A stretch of DNA of 64,000 nt, taken from assembly GCF_004361695.1 (NCBI RefSeq), contig NZ_SNVW01000007.1:62001-126000 (forward strand), written 5' to 3'. Shown piece by piece: positions 50,191 through 57,965 of the stretch; position 1 is the first letter of the stretch; the number at the start of each line of letters is the position of its first letter. Source of the DNA: Curtobacterium flaccumfaciens (lineage in GTDB: Bacteria; Actinomycetota; Actinomycetes; Actinomycetales; Microbacteriaceae). The notes below the pieces were generated by a model, which saw nothing but the letters and a program-made list of their open reading frames with translations, had not been told where the DNA came from and made no database searches. The translations under genes were made by a program, and so were the position numbers.

Positions 50191-53100
50191 ATGTCGACCA
50201 CGCCCGTCATCACGTACCCGCCCGAACTGCCGGTCTCGCAGCGGCGGGACGACATCGCGGCCGCCATCCGTGACAACCAGGTCGTGATCGTGGCCGGCGC
50301 CACGGGCTCCGGCAAGACCACGCAGCTGCCGAAGATCGCGCTCGAGCTCGGTCGGAAGAGCATCGGGCACACGCAGCCGCGCCGGATCGCCGCGCGCACC
50401 ATCGCCGAGCGCGTGTCCGAGGAGCTCGGCGGCGAGCTGGGCGGACTGGTCGGCTACCAGGTGCGCTTCACCGACCGGGTGAGCTCGGACACCCGCATCA
50501 AGGTGATGACGGACGGCATCCTGCTCAACGAGATCCACTTCGACCGCGACCTGAAGCGCTACGACACGATCATCATCGACGAGGCGCACGAGCGGTCCCT
50601 CACGATCGACTTCCTGCTCGGGTACCTCAAGCGGCTGCTGGCCCGTCGCCCCGACCTCAAGCTGATCATCACGAGTGCGACGATCGACCCGGAGTCGTTC
50701 TCGAAGCACTTCGGCGACGCCCCGATCATCGAGGTCTCCGGGCGCACCTACCCGGTGGAGATCCGGTACCGGCCGCTGGTGGCCGAGGACGCCGGCGACG
50801 AGGGCGACGTCGACGACGAGTCCGACTCGCGCACCGGCGACAGCGGCAGCAACGCCGACGACCGGGACACCATGCAGGGCATCACCGACGCCCTCGACGA
50901 ACTCGCGCGTGAGGACCCGGGCGACGTCCTCGTGTTCCTGTCCGGCGAGAACGAGATCCGCGACGCGCAGGACGCCATCGAGGGCAAGCACTACCCGGGC
51001 ACCGAGGTCCTGCCCCTGTACGGCCGACTGTCCGCCGCCGACCAGCACCGGGTCTTCAAGCGACGGCACACCCCGGGCATCCGCCGGCGGGTGATCCTCG
51101 CGACGAACGTCGCCGAGACCTCCCTGACCGTCCCCGGGATCAAGTACGTCATCGACGTCGGGACCGCCCGCATCTCGCGGTACTCGCCGCGGGCGAAGGT
51201 GCAGCGGCTCCCCATCGAGGCGGTCTCGCAGGCGAGCGCGAACCAGCGTTCCGGGCGCGCGGGCCGCACGAGCGCGGGCATCGCGATCCGCCTGTACTCG
51301 GAGGACGACTTCGATCGCCGTCCGGAGTTCACCGACCCCGAGATCCTCCGCACGAACCTCGCCGCCGTGATCCTGCAGATGATCTCGCTCGGGTTCGGCG
51401 ACATCGAGTCGTTCCCGTTCCTGCAGCCGCCGGACTCCCGCGGTGTGAAGGACGGCCTCGACCTGCTCCGCGAGCTCCGCGCGGTGGACAAGGGCGGCCA
51501 GATCACGACGACCGGCAAGCAGCTCACGCGCCTGCCGATCGACCCGCGCCTCGGGCGGATGGTGCTCGAGGCCGGACGGCAGGGCGTCGGGCGCGAGGTC
51601 ATCGCGATCGTCAGCGCCCTGAGCATCCAGGACCCCCGCGAACGACCCCTCGAGAAGCGTGCGCACGCCGACCAGCTGCACGCCCGCTTCGCCGACCCGA
51701 CGAGCGACTTCCTCACCCTGCTCAACCTCTGGAACCACATCGAGGACAAGCAGGAAGAGCTGTCGTCGAGCGCATTCCGGCGGCTCTGCAAGGCCGAGTT
51801 CCTCAACTACCTGCGCATCCGCGAGTGGCAGGACCTGTACCGGCAGCTGTCCCGCGCCGCGAAGCAGGTCGACGTCCGGGTCGGGCAGTCCCGCAGCGAG
51901 GACGGCGACGCCGTGCACCGTTCGCTCCTCGCCGGGCTCCTCAGCCAGATCGGGCTGCGCGACCGCGAGAAGCGCGACTACCTCGGCTCGCGGAACACCC
52001 GCTTCGTGGTGTTCCCGGGCAGTGTCCTGGCGAAGAAGCAGCCCGACGCGGTGATGGCCGCCGAACTGGTCGAGACGAGCCGGCTGTTCGCCCGCACCGT
52101 CGGCCGGATCGACCCGACGTGGGTGGAGCCCCTCGCCGGCGACCTGCTCAAGCGCACCTACGGCGAGCCGCACTGGGAGAAGAAGCAGGGCGCGGTCGTC
52201 GCCTACGAGCGGGTCACGCTGTTCGGCGTCCCGATCGTGCAGCGCCGCCGCGTGCAGTACGCCCGGATCGACCCGGTGCACTCCCGCGAGCTCTTCATCC
52301 GGCACGCCCTCGTCGAGGGTGAGTGGGAGTCGCAGCAGGCCTTCGACCGTGCGAACCGTCGGCTCCGCAAGGAGCTCGAACAGCTCGAGGAGCGCACCCG
52401 CCGCCGCGACATCCTGCTCGACGACGAGAAGGTCTACGAGTTCTACGACGCCCGGATCCCCGCCGACGTGGCGACGATGCGCGACTTCGAGGGCTGGTGG
52501 CGGACGACCCGTCGCGAGCAACCGGACCTGCTCACGATGCGCCGGTCGGACCTGCTCGACGAGTCCGCCGCCGAAGCCGCCGAGGACGACGTCGAGTACC
52601 CGACGCAGTGGCGGAGCGGCGACCAGCGACTGGCGATCAAGTACCGCTTCGAACCGGGCGCGCAGGACGACGGCGTCAGCGTCCAGGTCCCACTCGCCCT
52701 GCTCCCCCGGATGCGCGAGGAGGGCTTCGACTGGCAGGTGCGCGGCCTCCGGAAGGAACTCGTCACCGCCCTCATCAAGTCGCTGCCGAAGCAGATCCGC
52801 AAGAACGTCGTCCCCGCGGCGGACTGGGCGGAGAAGATCGTCGCCGAACTGCCGGACGACGCCCCGACCGAGCCCACCGAGTCGTTCCGCGCGACCCTCG
52901 CCAAGGCCATCCAGCGGATGACCTACGTGCAGGTCTCCGAGTCCGACTTCGACCTGTCCCGCGTCCCCGCGCACCTGTTGCCGACGTGGGCCGTCGTCGA
53001 CGAGCGCGGTCGCCGGGTCGAGACCGGCAAGGACCTGTCCGCCCTGCAGACCAAGCTGCAGGACCGGACCAGGGAGAGCGTCGCCTCCGCCACGGTGCGG

Positions 53101-54042
53101 GCTGCCGGCCGGCCTGGAGGCGCGGCTCGCGTCGCGTCCGCCGGTGGCGGTCGGCAGGTGGAACGGTCCGGCCTGACCGCGTGGCCGTCCGACGATCTGC
53201 CGCAGGTCCTCGACACGAAGCAGGCCGGCGGTGTGATCCGCGCCTACCCCGCACTCGTGGAAGAGGGCGACGGCCCCAAGGCGACGGTCGGCGTGCAGCT
53301 CCTCGCCACCCCGGCCGACCGTGCCGTGCGCATGCCCGCCGGTGTCCGTCGCCTCGTCATGCACGCCGTGCCGTCGCCCGTCTCGTACATCCAGTCGCAC
53401 CTGACCGCGCAGGAGAAGCTCGCGCTCGCCGCCAGCCCCTACCCGTCGACGGCTGCACTGTTCGACGACGTCCTCGCCGCGGTCGTCGACGCGGGCATCC
53501 GCCGCCAGCACCCGGACGGGCTCGTCTTCACGAAGGCGGCGTTCGAGGCCGTGCGCGACACCGTGTCCTCGACCGTCGTGGACACGATGTTCACCGCGGT
53601 GTCCGAGGTCGCCGCGGTCCTCGCCGCCCACCGCGCGGCCGAACGGTCCCTCAAGCAGGCGAACTCCATGTCCCTCCTGCCGGCACTGACCGACATGCGC
53701 CAGCAGATGGAACGGCTCGTGTTCCCCGGGTTCGTGTCGGTGGCGGGGCTCGACCGGCTCCGGCGTATCCGCGTGTACCTGCAGGGCGTCGACGCGCGCG
53801 TGCAGAAGCTGCTGCAGAACCCCGGGCGCGACGCCACGTGGATGCGCGAGGTCACCGTCGCGACCGACCGCTACGTCGACGCGGGCGGCACCTTCCCGCC
53901 CGCGGTGGGAGCGCACCCGGAGCTCGTGCACGCTCGGTGGATGCTCGAGGAGTTCCGCCTCAGCCTCTTCGCGCAGGAGCTCGGCACGGCCGAGACGGTG
54001 TCGCTGCAGCGCATCACGAAGGCACTGACGGCCGCGCGCTGA
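50191..54042 (+). CDS. hrpA: ATP-dependent RNA helicase HrpA
   Basis: The 1283-residue DEAH helicase matches E. coli HrpA in length. Walker A GATGSGKTTQLPK is at about residues 36-48, DEAHERS near 130, SATIDPESF near 163 and the HrpA OB-fold plus DUF3418 C-terminal region follows. An acidic insert (DEGDVDDESDSRTGD) lies at about 203-220. At about residues 973-990 RPGGAARVASAGGG is encoded by a half palindromic repeat. An ATG two codons upstream is an alternative start. It remodels RNA or stalled ribosomes. Confidence 0.95.
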   Translation: MSTTPVITYPPELPVSQRRDDIAAAIRDNQVVIVAGATGSGKTTQLPKIALELGRKSIGHTQPRRIAARTIAERVSEELGGELGGLVGYQVRFTDRVSSDTRIKVMTDGILLNEIHFDRDLKRYDTIIIDEAHERSLTIDFLLGYLKRLLARRPDLKLIITSATIDPESFSKHFGDAPIIEVSGRTYPVEIRYRPLVAEDAGDEGDVDDESDSRTGDSGSNADDRDTMQGITDALDELAREDPGDVLVFLSGENEIRDAQDAIEGKHYPGTEVLPLYGRLSAADQHRVFKRRHTPGIRRRVILATNVAETSLTVPGIKYVIDVGTARISRYSPRAKVQRLPIEAVSQASANQRSGRAGRTSAGIAIRLYSEDDFDRRPEFTDPEILRTNLAAVILQMISLGFGDIESFPFLQPPDSRGVKDGLDLLRELRAVDKGGQITTTGKQLTRLPIDPRLGRMVLEAGRQGVGREVIAIVSALSIQDPRERPLEKRAHADQLHARFADPTSDFLTLLNLWNHIEDKQEELSSSAFRRLCKAEFLNYLRIREWQDLYRQLSRAAKQVDVRVGQSRSEDGDAVHRSLLAGLLSQIGLRDREKRDYLGSRNTRFVVFPGSVLAKKQPDAVMAAELVETSRLFARTVGRIDPTWVEPLAGDLLKRTYGEPHWEKKQGAVVAYERVTLFGVPIVQRRRVQYARIDPVHSRELFIRHALVEGEWESQQAFDRANRRLRKELEQLEERTRRRDILLDDEKVYEFYDARIPADVATMRDFEGWWRTTRREQPDLLTMRRSDLLDESAAEAAEDDVEYPTQWRSGDQRLAIKYRFEPGAQDDGVSVQVPLALLPRMREEGFDWQVRGLRKELVTALIKSLPKQIRKNVVPAADWAEKIVAELPDDAPTEPTESFRATLAKAIQRMTYVQVSESDFDLSRVPAHLLPTWAVVDERGRRVETGKDLSALQTKLQDRTRESVASATVRAAGRPGGAARVASAGGGRQVERSGLTAWPSDDLPQVLDTKQAGGVIRAYPALVEEGDGPKATVGVQLLATPADRAVRMPAGVRRLVMHAVPSPVSYIQSHLTAQEKLALAASPYPSTAALFDDVLAAVVDAGIRRQHPDGLVFTKAAFEAVRDTVSSTVVDTMFTAVSEVAAVLAAHRAAERSLKQANSMSLLPALTDMRQQMERLVFPGFVSVAGLDRLRRIRVYLQGVDARVQKLLQNPGRDATWMREVTVATDRYVDAGGTFPPAVGAHPELVHARWMLEEFRLSLFAQELGTAETVSLQRITKALTAAR
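53111..53138. repeat. palindromic repeat, half copy inside hrpA
   Basis: GGCCTGGAGGCGCGGCTCGC is in frame in the DUF3418 part of hrpA. The right arm is missing and replaced by GTCGCGTCC. Confidence 0.75.
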
Positions 54043-54048
54043 TCGGGC

Positions 54049-54054
54049 TACTGT
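54049..54054 (+). promoter_or_regulatory. -10 box, leaderless 54062 gene
   Basis: TACTGT lies seven bases before the ATG at 54062. Confidence 0.55.
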
Positions 54055-54061
54055 GTCGGCC

Positions 54062-54430
54062 ATGATCGGCACACTCGACGTCGTCGTCCTGGACTGCCCG
54101 GACCCGCGAGCCCTCGCCCGCTTCTACGCCGAACTGCTCGGCGGGGAGATCGTCGGCTTCGACGAGGACTGGGCCGAGGTCGCTCTCCCCTTCACCGACC
54201 ACCGTCCGATCCTGGCGTTCCAGCAGGTGGCGGACTACCGGAAGCCCGAGTGGCCGGGGCAGGACGTCCCGCAGCAGAGCCACCTCGACGTCAAGGTCGA
54301 CGACCTCGACGCCGGCGAGACCGCGGTGCTGGCGATCGGCGCGACGGCGACCGGTTCGGGGACCGACACCTTCCGCGTCTACCTCGACCCGGCTGGCCAC
54401 CCGTTCTGCCTCATCCGCCCGAACGACTGA
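54062..54430 (+). CDS. VOC-family (glyoxalase-like) protein
   Basis: The 122-residue product is one full VOC unit: LDVVVLDCPDPRALARFYAELLGGE at the start, then HLDVKVDDLDAGE and at the end VYLDPAGHPFCLI. This form with a HLD motif and C-terminal DPAGHPFCL is common in actinobacteria and is often annotated as glyoxalase-like; metal ligands are H and E/D. The gene ends one base before the HAD gene's start codon, so the two form an operon. Confidence 0.88.
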   Translation: MIGTLDVVVLDCPDPRALARFYAELLGGEIVGFDEDWAEVALPFTDHRPILAFQQVADYRKPEWPGQDVPQQSHLDVKVDDLDAGETAVLAIGATATGSGTDTFRVYLDPAGHPFCLIRPND

Positions 54431-54431
54431 G

Positions 54432-55052
54432 GTGTCGACCTCTGACGTGCCGTCCACTGGAGCGATCCGTGCGGTCGTGTTCGACCTGGACGGTGTGATC
54501 CGGCACTTCGACCCGGCGCACGTCGCCGCGATCGAACGCGACCACGCGCTGCCGCCGGGATCGATCGAGTCGTTCGCCTTCACGCCACCGGTGATCGACG
54601 ACGTCACCACGGGTCGGATCACCCGCGCGGACTGGGTCCGGGCGATCGGCGACCACATCGGCAGCCGAGGTGCGGCCGAGGCGTGGGGACGCCAGCCGTT
54701 CGCGCCGGATCCCGACGTCCTCGCGCTCATCGACGAACTCCACGCCGCCGGGTACACCACCGCCGTGCTGACGAACGGCACCGATGGCGTGCCCGCCGAG
54801 ATCGCGACGTTCGGCCTGCCGGAGCGCGTCGACGCCGTCTTCAGCTCGCACGAGATCGGCGTCACGAAGCCCGACGTCCGTGCGTTCCAGCACGTGCTCG
54901 ACGCCCTCGGGGTCGACGGCGCAGAGGCCTTCTTCACCGACGACTCCGCGGCCAAGCTGACGGGTGCGGTGGCGCTCGGGATGACGGTGCACCACTACAC
55001 CGGGGTCGAGGGCCTCCGCTCGGCGCTCGTGGCGCGCGGCGTGCTCAGCTGA
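54432..55052 (+). CDS. HAD-family hydrolase
   Basis: The 206-residue product has motif I FDLDGVI at about residues 17-23, TNGTDG (motif II) near 115, the conserved lysine in GVTKPD near 144 and FFTDDSAA (motif IV) near 162. It belongs to the HAD-IA/YihX group with a short cap. Members are phosphatases or haloacid dehalogenases. It starts with GTG one base after the VOC gene. Its 3' end overlaps the YbaK gene by 8 bases convergently. Confidence 0.9.
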   Translation: MSTSDVPSTGAIRAVVFDLDGVIRHFDPAHVAAIERDHALPPGSIESFAFTPPVIDDVTTGRITRADWVRAIGDHIGSRGAAEAWGRQPFAPDPDVLALIDELHAAGYTTAVLTNGTDGVPAEIATFGLPERVDAVFSSHEIGVTKPDVRAFQHVLDALGVDGAEAFFTDDSAAKLTGAVALGMTVHHYTGVEGLRSALVARGVLS

Positions 55053-55596
55053 GCGGTTCCGGTTCGGTCGCGAGGCCGTCGACCACGGTCACGGTCGGCA
55101 GCGCGCCCAGGACGGCACCCGGCAGGAACAGCTTCGCGCCTCGGCGACCGGCGCCGATCACGACGTCTGGGGCGCGCAGCACGCGCTCGTCGACGTACAC
55201 CGGCCACGACGCGGGCAGGCCGATCAGGGTGATGCCGCCGTACTCCATGCCGGTCAGCGCGACGGCCGCATCCATCGGCGCGAAGCTCGCCTTCCGCACG
55301 TCGAGGAGCTTCTTCACGACACGGTTCACGTCGAGCTTCGTGGAGGCGAGGACCACGCAGGCGGCGTAGCGGACCTCGTCGCCGCGCTTGCCCGCGACGA
55401 CGATGCAGTTCGCGCCGCCCTCGAGCGGGAAGCCGTAGGCATCGGAGAACGCGGCCGTGTCCGCCAGATCGGGGTCGATCGGTGCGGCCTCGATGCGTGT
55501 CAGCACGTCGCTCGGCAGCACGGCGAGGGCCTCCGCGACGGAAACGGCAACCAATCCGGTGGCGGCGAGGGCGGGGACTCGTTCGAGCGTCGGCAT
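55045..55596 (-). CDS. YbaK-domain protein
   Basis: The 183-residue product is a divergent member of the YbaK/ProX fold: GGANCIVVAGKRGDEVRYAACVVLASTKLDVNRVVKKLLDVRKASFAP at about residues 59-107 and MEYGGITLIGLPASWPVYVD near 117. It is only distantly like the paralogue at 35168-35638 and may act on a different aminoacyl-tRNA. TAGGGT lies six bases before the ATG. The 3' end overlaps the HAD gene. Confidence 0.85.
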   Translation of the reverse strand: MPTLERVPALAATGLVAVSVAEALAVLPSDVLTRIEAAPIDPDLADTAAFSDAYGFPLEGGANCIVVAGKRGDEVRYAACVVLASTKLDVNRVVKKLLDVRKASFAPMDAAVALTGMEYGGITLIGLPASWPVYVDERVLRAPDVVIGAGRRGAKLFLPGAVLGALPTVTVVDGLATEPEPLS

Positions 55597-55602
55597 GGCT
55601 CC

Positions 55603-55608
55603 ACCCTA
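55603..55608 (-). promoter_or_regulatory. -10 box, leaderless YbaK gene
   Basis: TAGGGT on the minus strand lies six bases before the ATG at 55596. Confidence 0.55.
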
Positions 55609-55637
55609 GGCAGCGCGACCCCGACCACTCTGGAGCC

Positions 55638-56333
55638 ATGTCCGTGTACGACGCTCACACCGCCCTGCTCGAGACCTCCGCGTCCGAGCTCGCCGAGGTC
55701 CTCCGCAGGTCCGATCCGACGACCGCGATCCCGAGCTGCCCCGGATGGACGATGACGGACCTGGGCGAGCACGTGTCCGACATCCACCGGTGGGTGCTCG
55801 GGCAGCTCACCGGTGCCGAGCCGGCCCCCGCGGCGGACGGGACGGACCTCTCGGAACGCTTCGCCACTGGGGCAGACGCCCTGGTGGCCGCGCTCCGCGA
55901 GCGCCGCCCCGATGACGTGTGCCCCGCGATCTACCCACCGGACACGGCCGCGACCTGGGCACGGCGGCAGCTGCACGAGACCTCGATCCACCTGTGGGAC
56001 GCGCAGGACGCCGTCGGGACCGCGCCGCGCCTCCAGGCACACGTCGCCGCCGACGGTGTCCGCGAGGTCCTCGAGGACCTGTACCCACGGCAGGTCCGGC
56101 TCGGTCGCGCCGAGCCGCTCGCGGCGACGGTCGAGGTCACGTTCTCCGATGCGTCCGGCGCGGCCACGCTCACCGGGACCGACGGCGGCACCCCGGCGGT
56201 CCGCGTGACCGGGCCCGCCGAGGACCTCGTGCTCGCCCTCTGGGGCCGCCGCCGGTTCGACGCGGACGCTCTGACGATCGAGGGTGACCGCGCGGCCCTC
56301 GACGCGGCCGTGGCGACGAAACTGGTGCCGTGA
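55638..56333 (+). CDS. mycothiol-dependent maleylpyruvate isomerase-like protein
   Basis: The 231-residue product has an N-terminal DinB-like helical bundle of the MDMPI type (SCPGWTMTDLGEHVSDIHRWV at about residues 34-54, with H at 48), ARRQLHETSIHLWDAQ near 114 with the HExxxH-like metal ligands, and a C-terminal MDMPI/SCP-like domain. Such proteins use mycothiol and a divalent metal to isomerise or detoxify small molecules. Its stop overlaps the next start (TGATG). The substrate is unknown. Confidence 0.88.
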   Translation: MSVYDAHTALLETSASELAEVLRRSDPTTAIPSCPGWTMTDLGEHVSDIHRWVLGQLTGAEPAPAADGTDLSERFATGADALVAALRERRPDDVCPAIYPPDTAATWARRQLHETSIHLWDAQDAVGTAPRLQAHVAADGVREVLEDLYPRQVRLGRAEPLAATVEVTFSDASGAATLTGTDGGTPAVRVTGPAEDLVLALWGRRRFDADALTIEGDRAALDAAVATKLVP

Positions 56334-56986
56334 TGGAACTCCGACCGATCGACGTGACGCAGTGGCCCCGCCGCGAGCACTTCGAGCACTACCGCGACCG
56401 GGTGCCGTGCACGTGGGAGATGACCGTCGAACTCGACGTCACCGACTTCGCCGAGACGGTGCGCGCGACGGACCGGCGGACCTACGCGTCGCAGATCTGG
56501 GCGATCGCGAGCGTGGTGAACCGGCACGCCGAGTTCCGGATGCAGCTGCTCGACGATGGGTCGCCCGCGGTCTGGGACGTGGTGCACCCGATGTTCACGG
56601 TGTTCCATCCCGACACCGAGACCTTCTCCGTCCTGGTCGTCCCGTACGACGAGGACCCCGCCCGGTTCCACGCGGCCGCCGTCGCGACGATGGAGCGGTA
56701 CCGGGACGACCACCGGATGTTCCCGCAGGAGGACCGCCCGAGGAACGTGTTCGACATCTCGACGCTGCCGGGGACGTCGTTCACCGGGTTCGCGTTGCAC
56801 GTGCGGGACGGCTGGGACCACCTCCTTCCGATCTTCACGATCGGTCGGTACCGGTTCGTGGAGGGGCGCACGATCATGCCCCTCGTCGTGCAGGTGAACC
56901 ACGCGGTCGCCGACGGGTTCCACGGGTCGCGGCTCGTCGACGAGCTCCAGACGGTGTTCGCCGAGGCGGGATGGCTCCGGAGGTGA
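56333..56986 (+). CDS. chloramphenicol acetyltransferase-like protein (CatA type)
   Basis: The 217-residue product is full length for CatA trimers. VPCTWEMTVELDVT opens the fold, MFPQEDRPRNVFDISTLPGTSFTGFALHV lies in the centre, and QVNHAVADGFHGSRLVDELQ near 181-200 carries the catalytic histidine and the structural DG. In classical CatA the motif is HHAVCDGFH; the first histidine here is N. Activity on chloramphenicol is therefore uncertain, and acetylation of another alcohol is possible. It lies between MDMPI-like and GNAT genes. Confidence 0.88.
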   Translation: MELRPIDVTQWPRREHFEHYRDRVPCTWEMTVELDVTDFAETVRATDRRTYASQIWAIASVVNRHAEFRMQLLDDGSPAVWDVVHPMFTVFHPDTETFSVLVVPYDEDPARFHAAAVATMERYRDDHRMFPQEDRPRNVFDISTLPGTSFTGFALHVRDGWDHLLPIFTIGRYRFVEGRTIMPLVVQVNHAVADGFHGSRLVDELQTVFAEAGWLRR

Positions 56987-57519
56987 GCGGGGGGATCACC
57001 GTCCGACCGGCCGTTCCGAGCGACGCGGCGGCGATGGCGCGGGTGCACGTCGCCTCGTGGCGGTCGACCTACCGCGGGCTGATGCCGGACGCGATGCTGG
57101 ACGACCCGGGGTTCTGGGCCCGCCGCGAGGGGTTCTGGACGACGGCGCTGACCGACGAACGCTTCGCCACGAACCGGGTCGCGGTGGCCGACGACGACGG
57201 CGAAGTGATCGGGATCGCGATGTCCGGACCGGTCGCGAACGCCGAGTCCGAGGTGCGGCACCTGTACGTCCTGTACCTGCTCGACGGGCACCACGGATCC
57301 GGAGCGGGGAGTGCCCTGCTCGACGCGGTGCTCGAGCCGTCGGACCCCGCCGCGCTGTGGGTGGCCGACCCGAACCCGCGGGCGCAGGCGTTCTACCGGA
57401 AGCACGGGTTCGTGTTCGACGGCACCGAGCAGGTCGACGGCGGCGTCCGTGAGCGCCGCATGGTCCGGCCCGCCGGGCGGCAGGATCCCACGGCTCCGGA
57501 GGGCGCAGCCTCGGAGTAG
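56971..57519 (+). CDS. GNAT-family N-acetyltransferase
   Basis: The 182-residue product contains TVRPAVPSDAAAMARVHVASWRSTYRGLMPD, the GNAT start, VRHLYVLYLLDGHHGSGAGSALLDAVL with the acetyl-CoA loop HHGSGAG near residue 110, and AFYRKHGFVFDG near 136. It would acetylate an amine. A GTG at 56983 is an alternative start that overlaps the catA-like stop by four bases (GTGA). The gene is third in a run of four enzymes. Confidence 0.88.
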   Translation: MAPEVSGGITVRPAVPSDAAAMARVHVASWRSTYRGLMPDAMLDDPGFWARREGFWTTALTDERFATNRVAVADDDGEVIGIAMSGPVANAESEVRHLYVLYLLDGHHGSGAGSALLDAVLEPSDPAALWVADPNPRAQAFYRKHGFVFDGTEQVDGGVRERRMVRPAGRQDPTAPEGAASE

Positions 57520-57528
57520 AACGGCCGC

Positions 57529-57909
57529 ATGGTGAACGCCGTCGTGCACGTCGAGTTGATCGGCCCCGAGCCGGAGCGGCTCCGCGCCTTCTACGCCGCA
57601 CTGTTCGGCTGGGACTCCCCCGCCGGAGCGCCGGTCGCCGACGCGATCTCGGCGCCGTCCTCGTACTCGTTCATCGACCCCGTGGACGGTGCGGGCCCGG
57701 TGGCGGGCGGCATAGGCGGCGGACCCGGGTTCGCCGCGCACGCGGTGTTCTCCGTCGGGGTCGACGACGTCCCGACGGCGCTGCAGCAGGCCGAGGAGCT
57801 CGGTGGCACGGTCGTGCTGTCGCCGCAGCGGAACGAGGGCGGCGGGGTCACCGTCGGCCACTTCCGCGATCCCGCCGGCAACCTGGTCGGGGTGGCCGGC
57901 CCCGTCTGA
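57529..57909 (+). CDS. VOC-family protein
   Basis: The 126-residue product starts VHVELIGPEPERLRAFYAALFGWDS, has AHAVFSVGVDDVPTALQQAEELGG in the centre and VGHFRDPAGNLVGVAG at the end, a single VOC repeat typical of glyoxalase or bleomycin-resistance relatives. It is preceded by TAGAAC six bases from the ATG, a near match to the leaderless promoter, which overlaps the stop of the GNAT gene. It is otherwise in operon distance. Confidence 0.85.
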   Translation: MVNAVVHVELIGPEPERLRAFYAALFGWDSPAGAPVADAISAPSSYSFIDPVDGAGPVAGGIGGGPGFAAHAVFSVGVDDVPTALQQAEELGGTVVLSPQRNEGGGVTVGHFRDPAGNLVGVAGPV

Positions 57910-57953
57910 CGGACTGGAGGCGCGGTGCCAGCCCGTACCGCGCCTCCCGTCCG
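57910..57953. repeat. palindromic repeat, copy 6
   Basis: A whole 44-bp copy with a diverged centre and one internal mismatch. It fills the space between convergent genes ending at 57909 and 57966. Confidence 0.88.
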
Positions 57954-57965
57954 AGGACCCGACGC

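Noticed and set aside
50119-54072. Very long open frame on the strand opposite hrpA
   Set aside because: It mirrors hrpA almost exactly, is rich in R, G, V, L and E without domains, and follows from third-position GC. The helicase motifs prove the plus-strand gene.
56027-56039. Another half palindromic repeat (GCGCCTCCAGGC) in the mycothiol enzyme gene
   Set aside because: Only about 11 bases match, so chance similarity in GC-rich coding DNA cannot be excluded.
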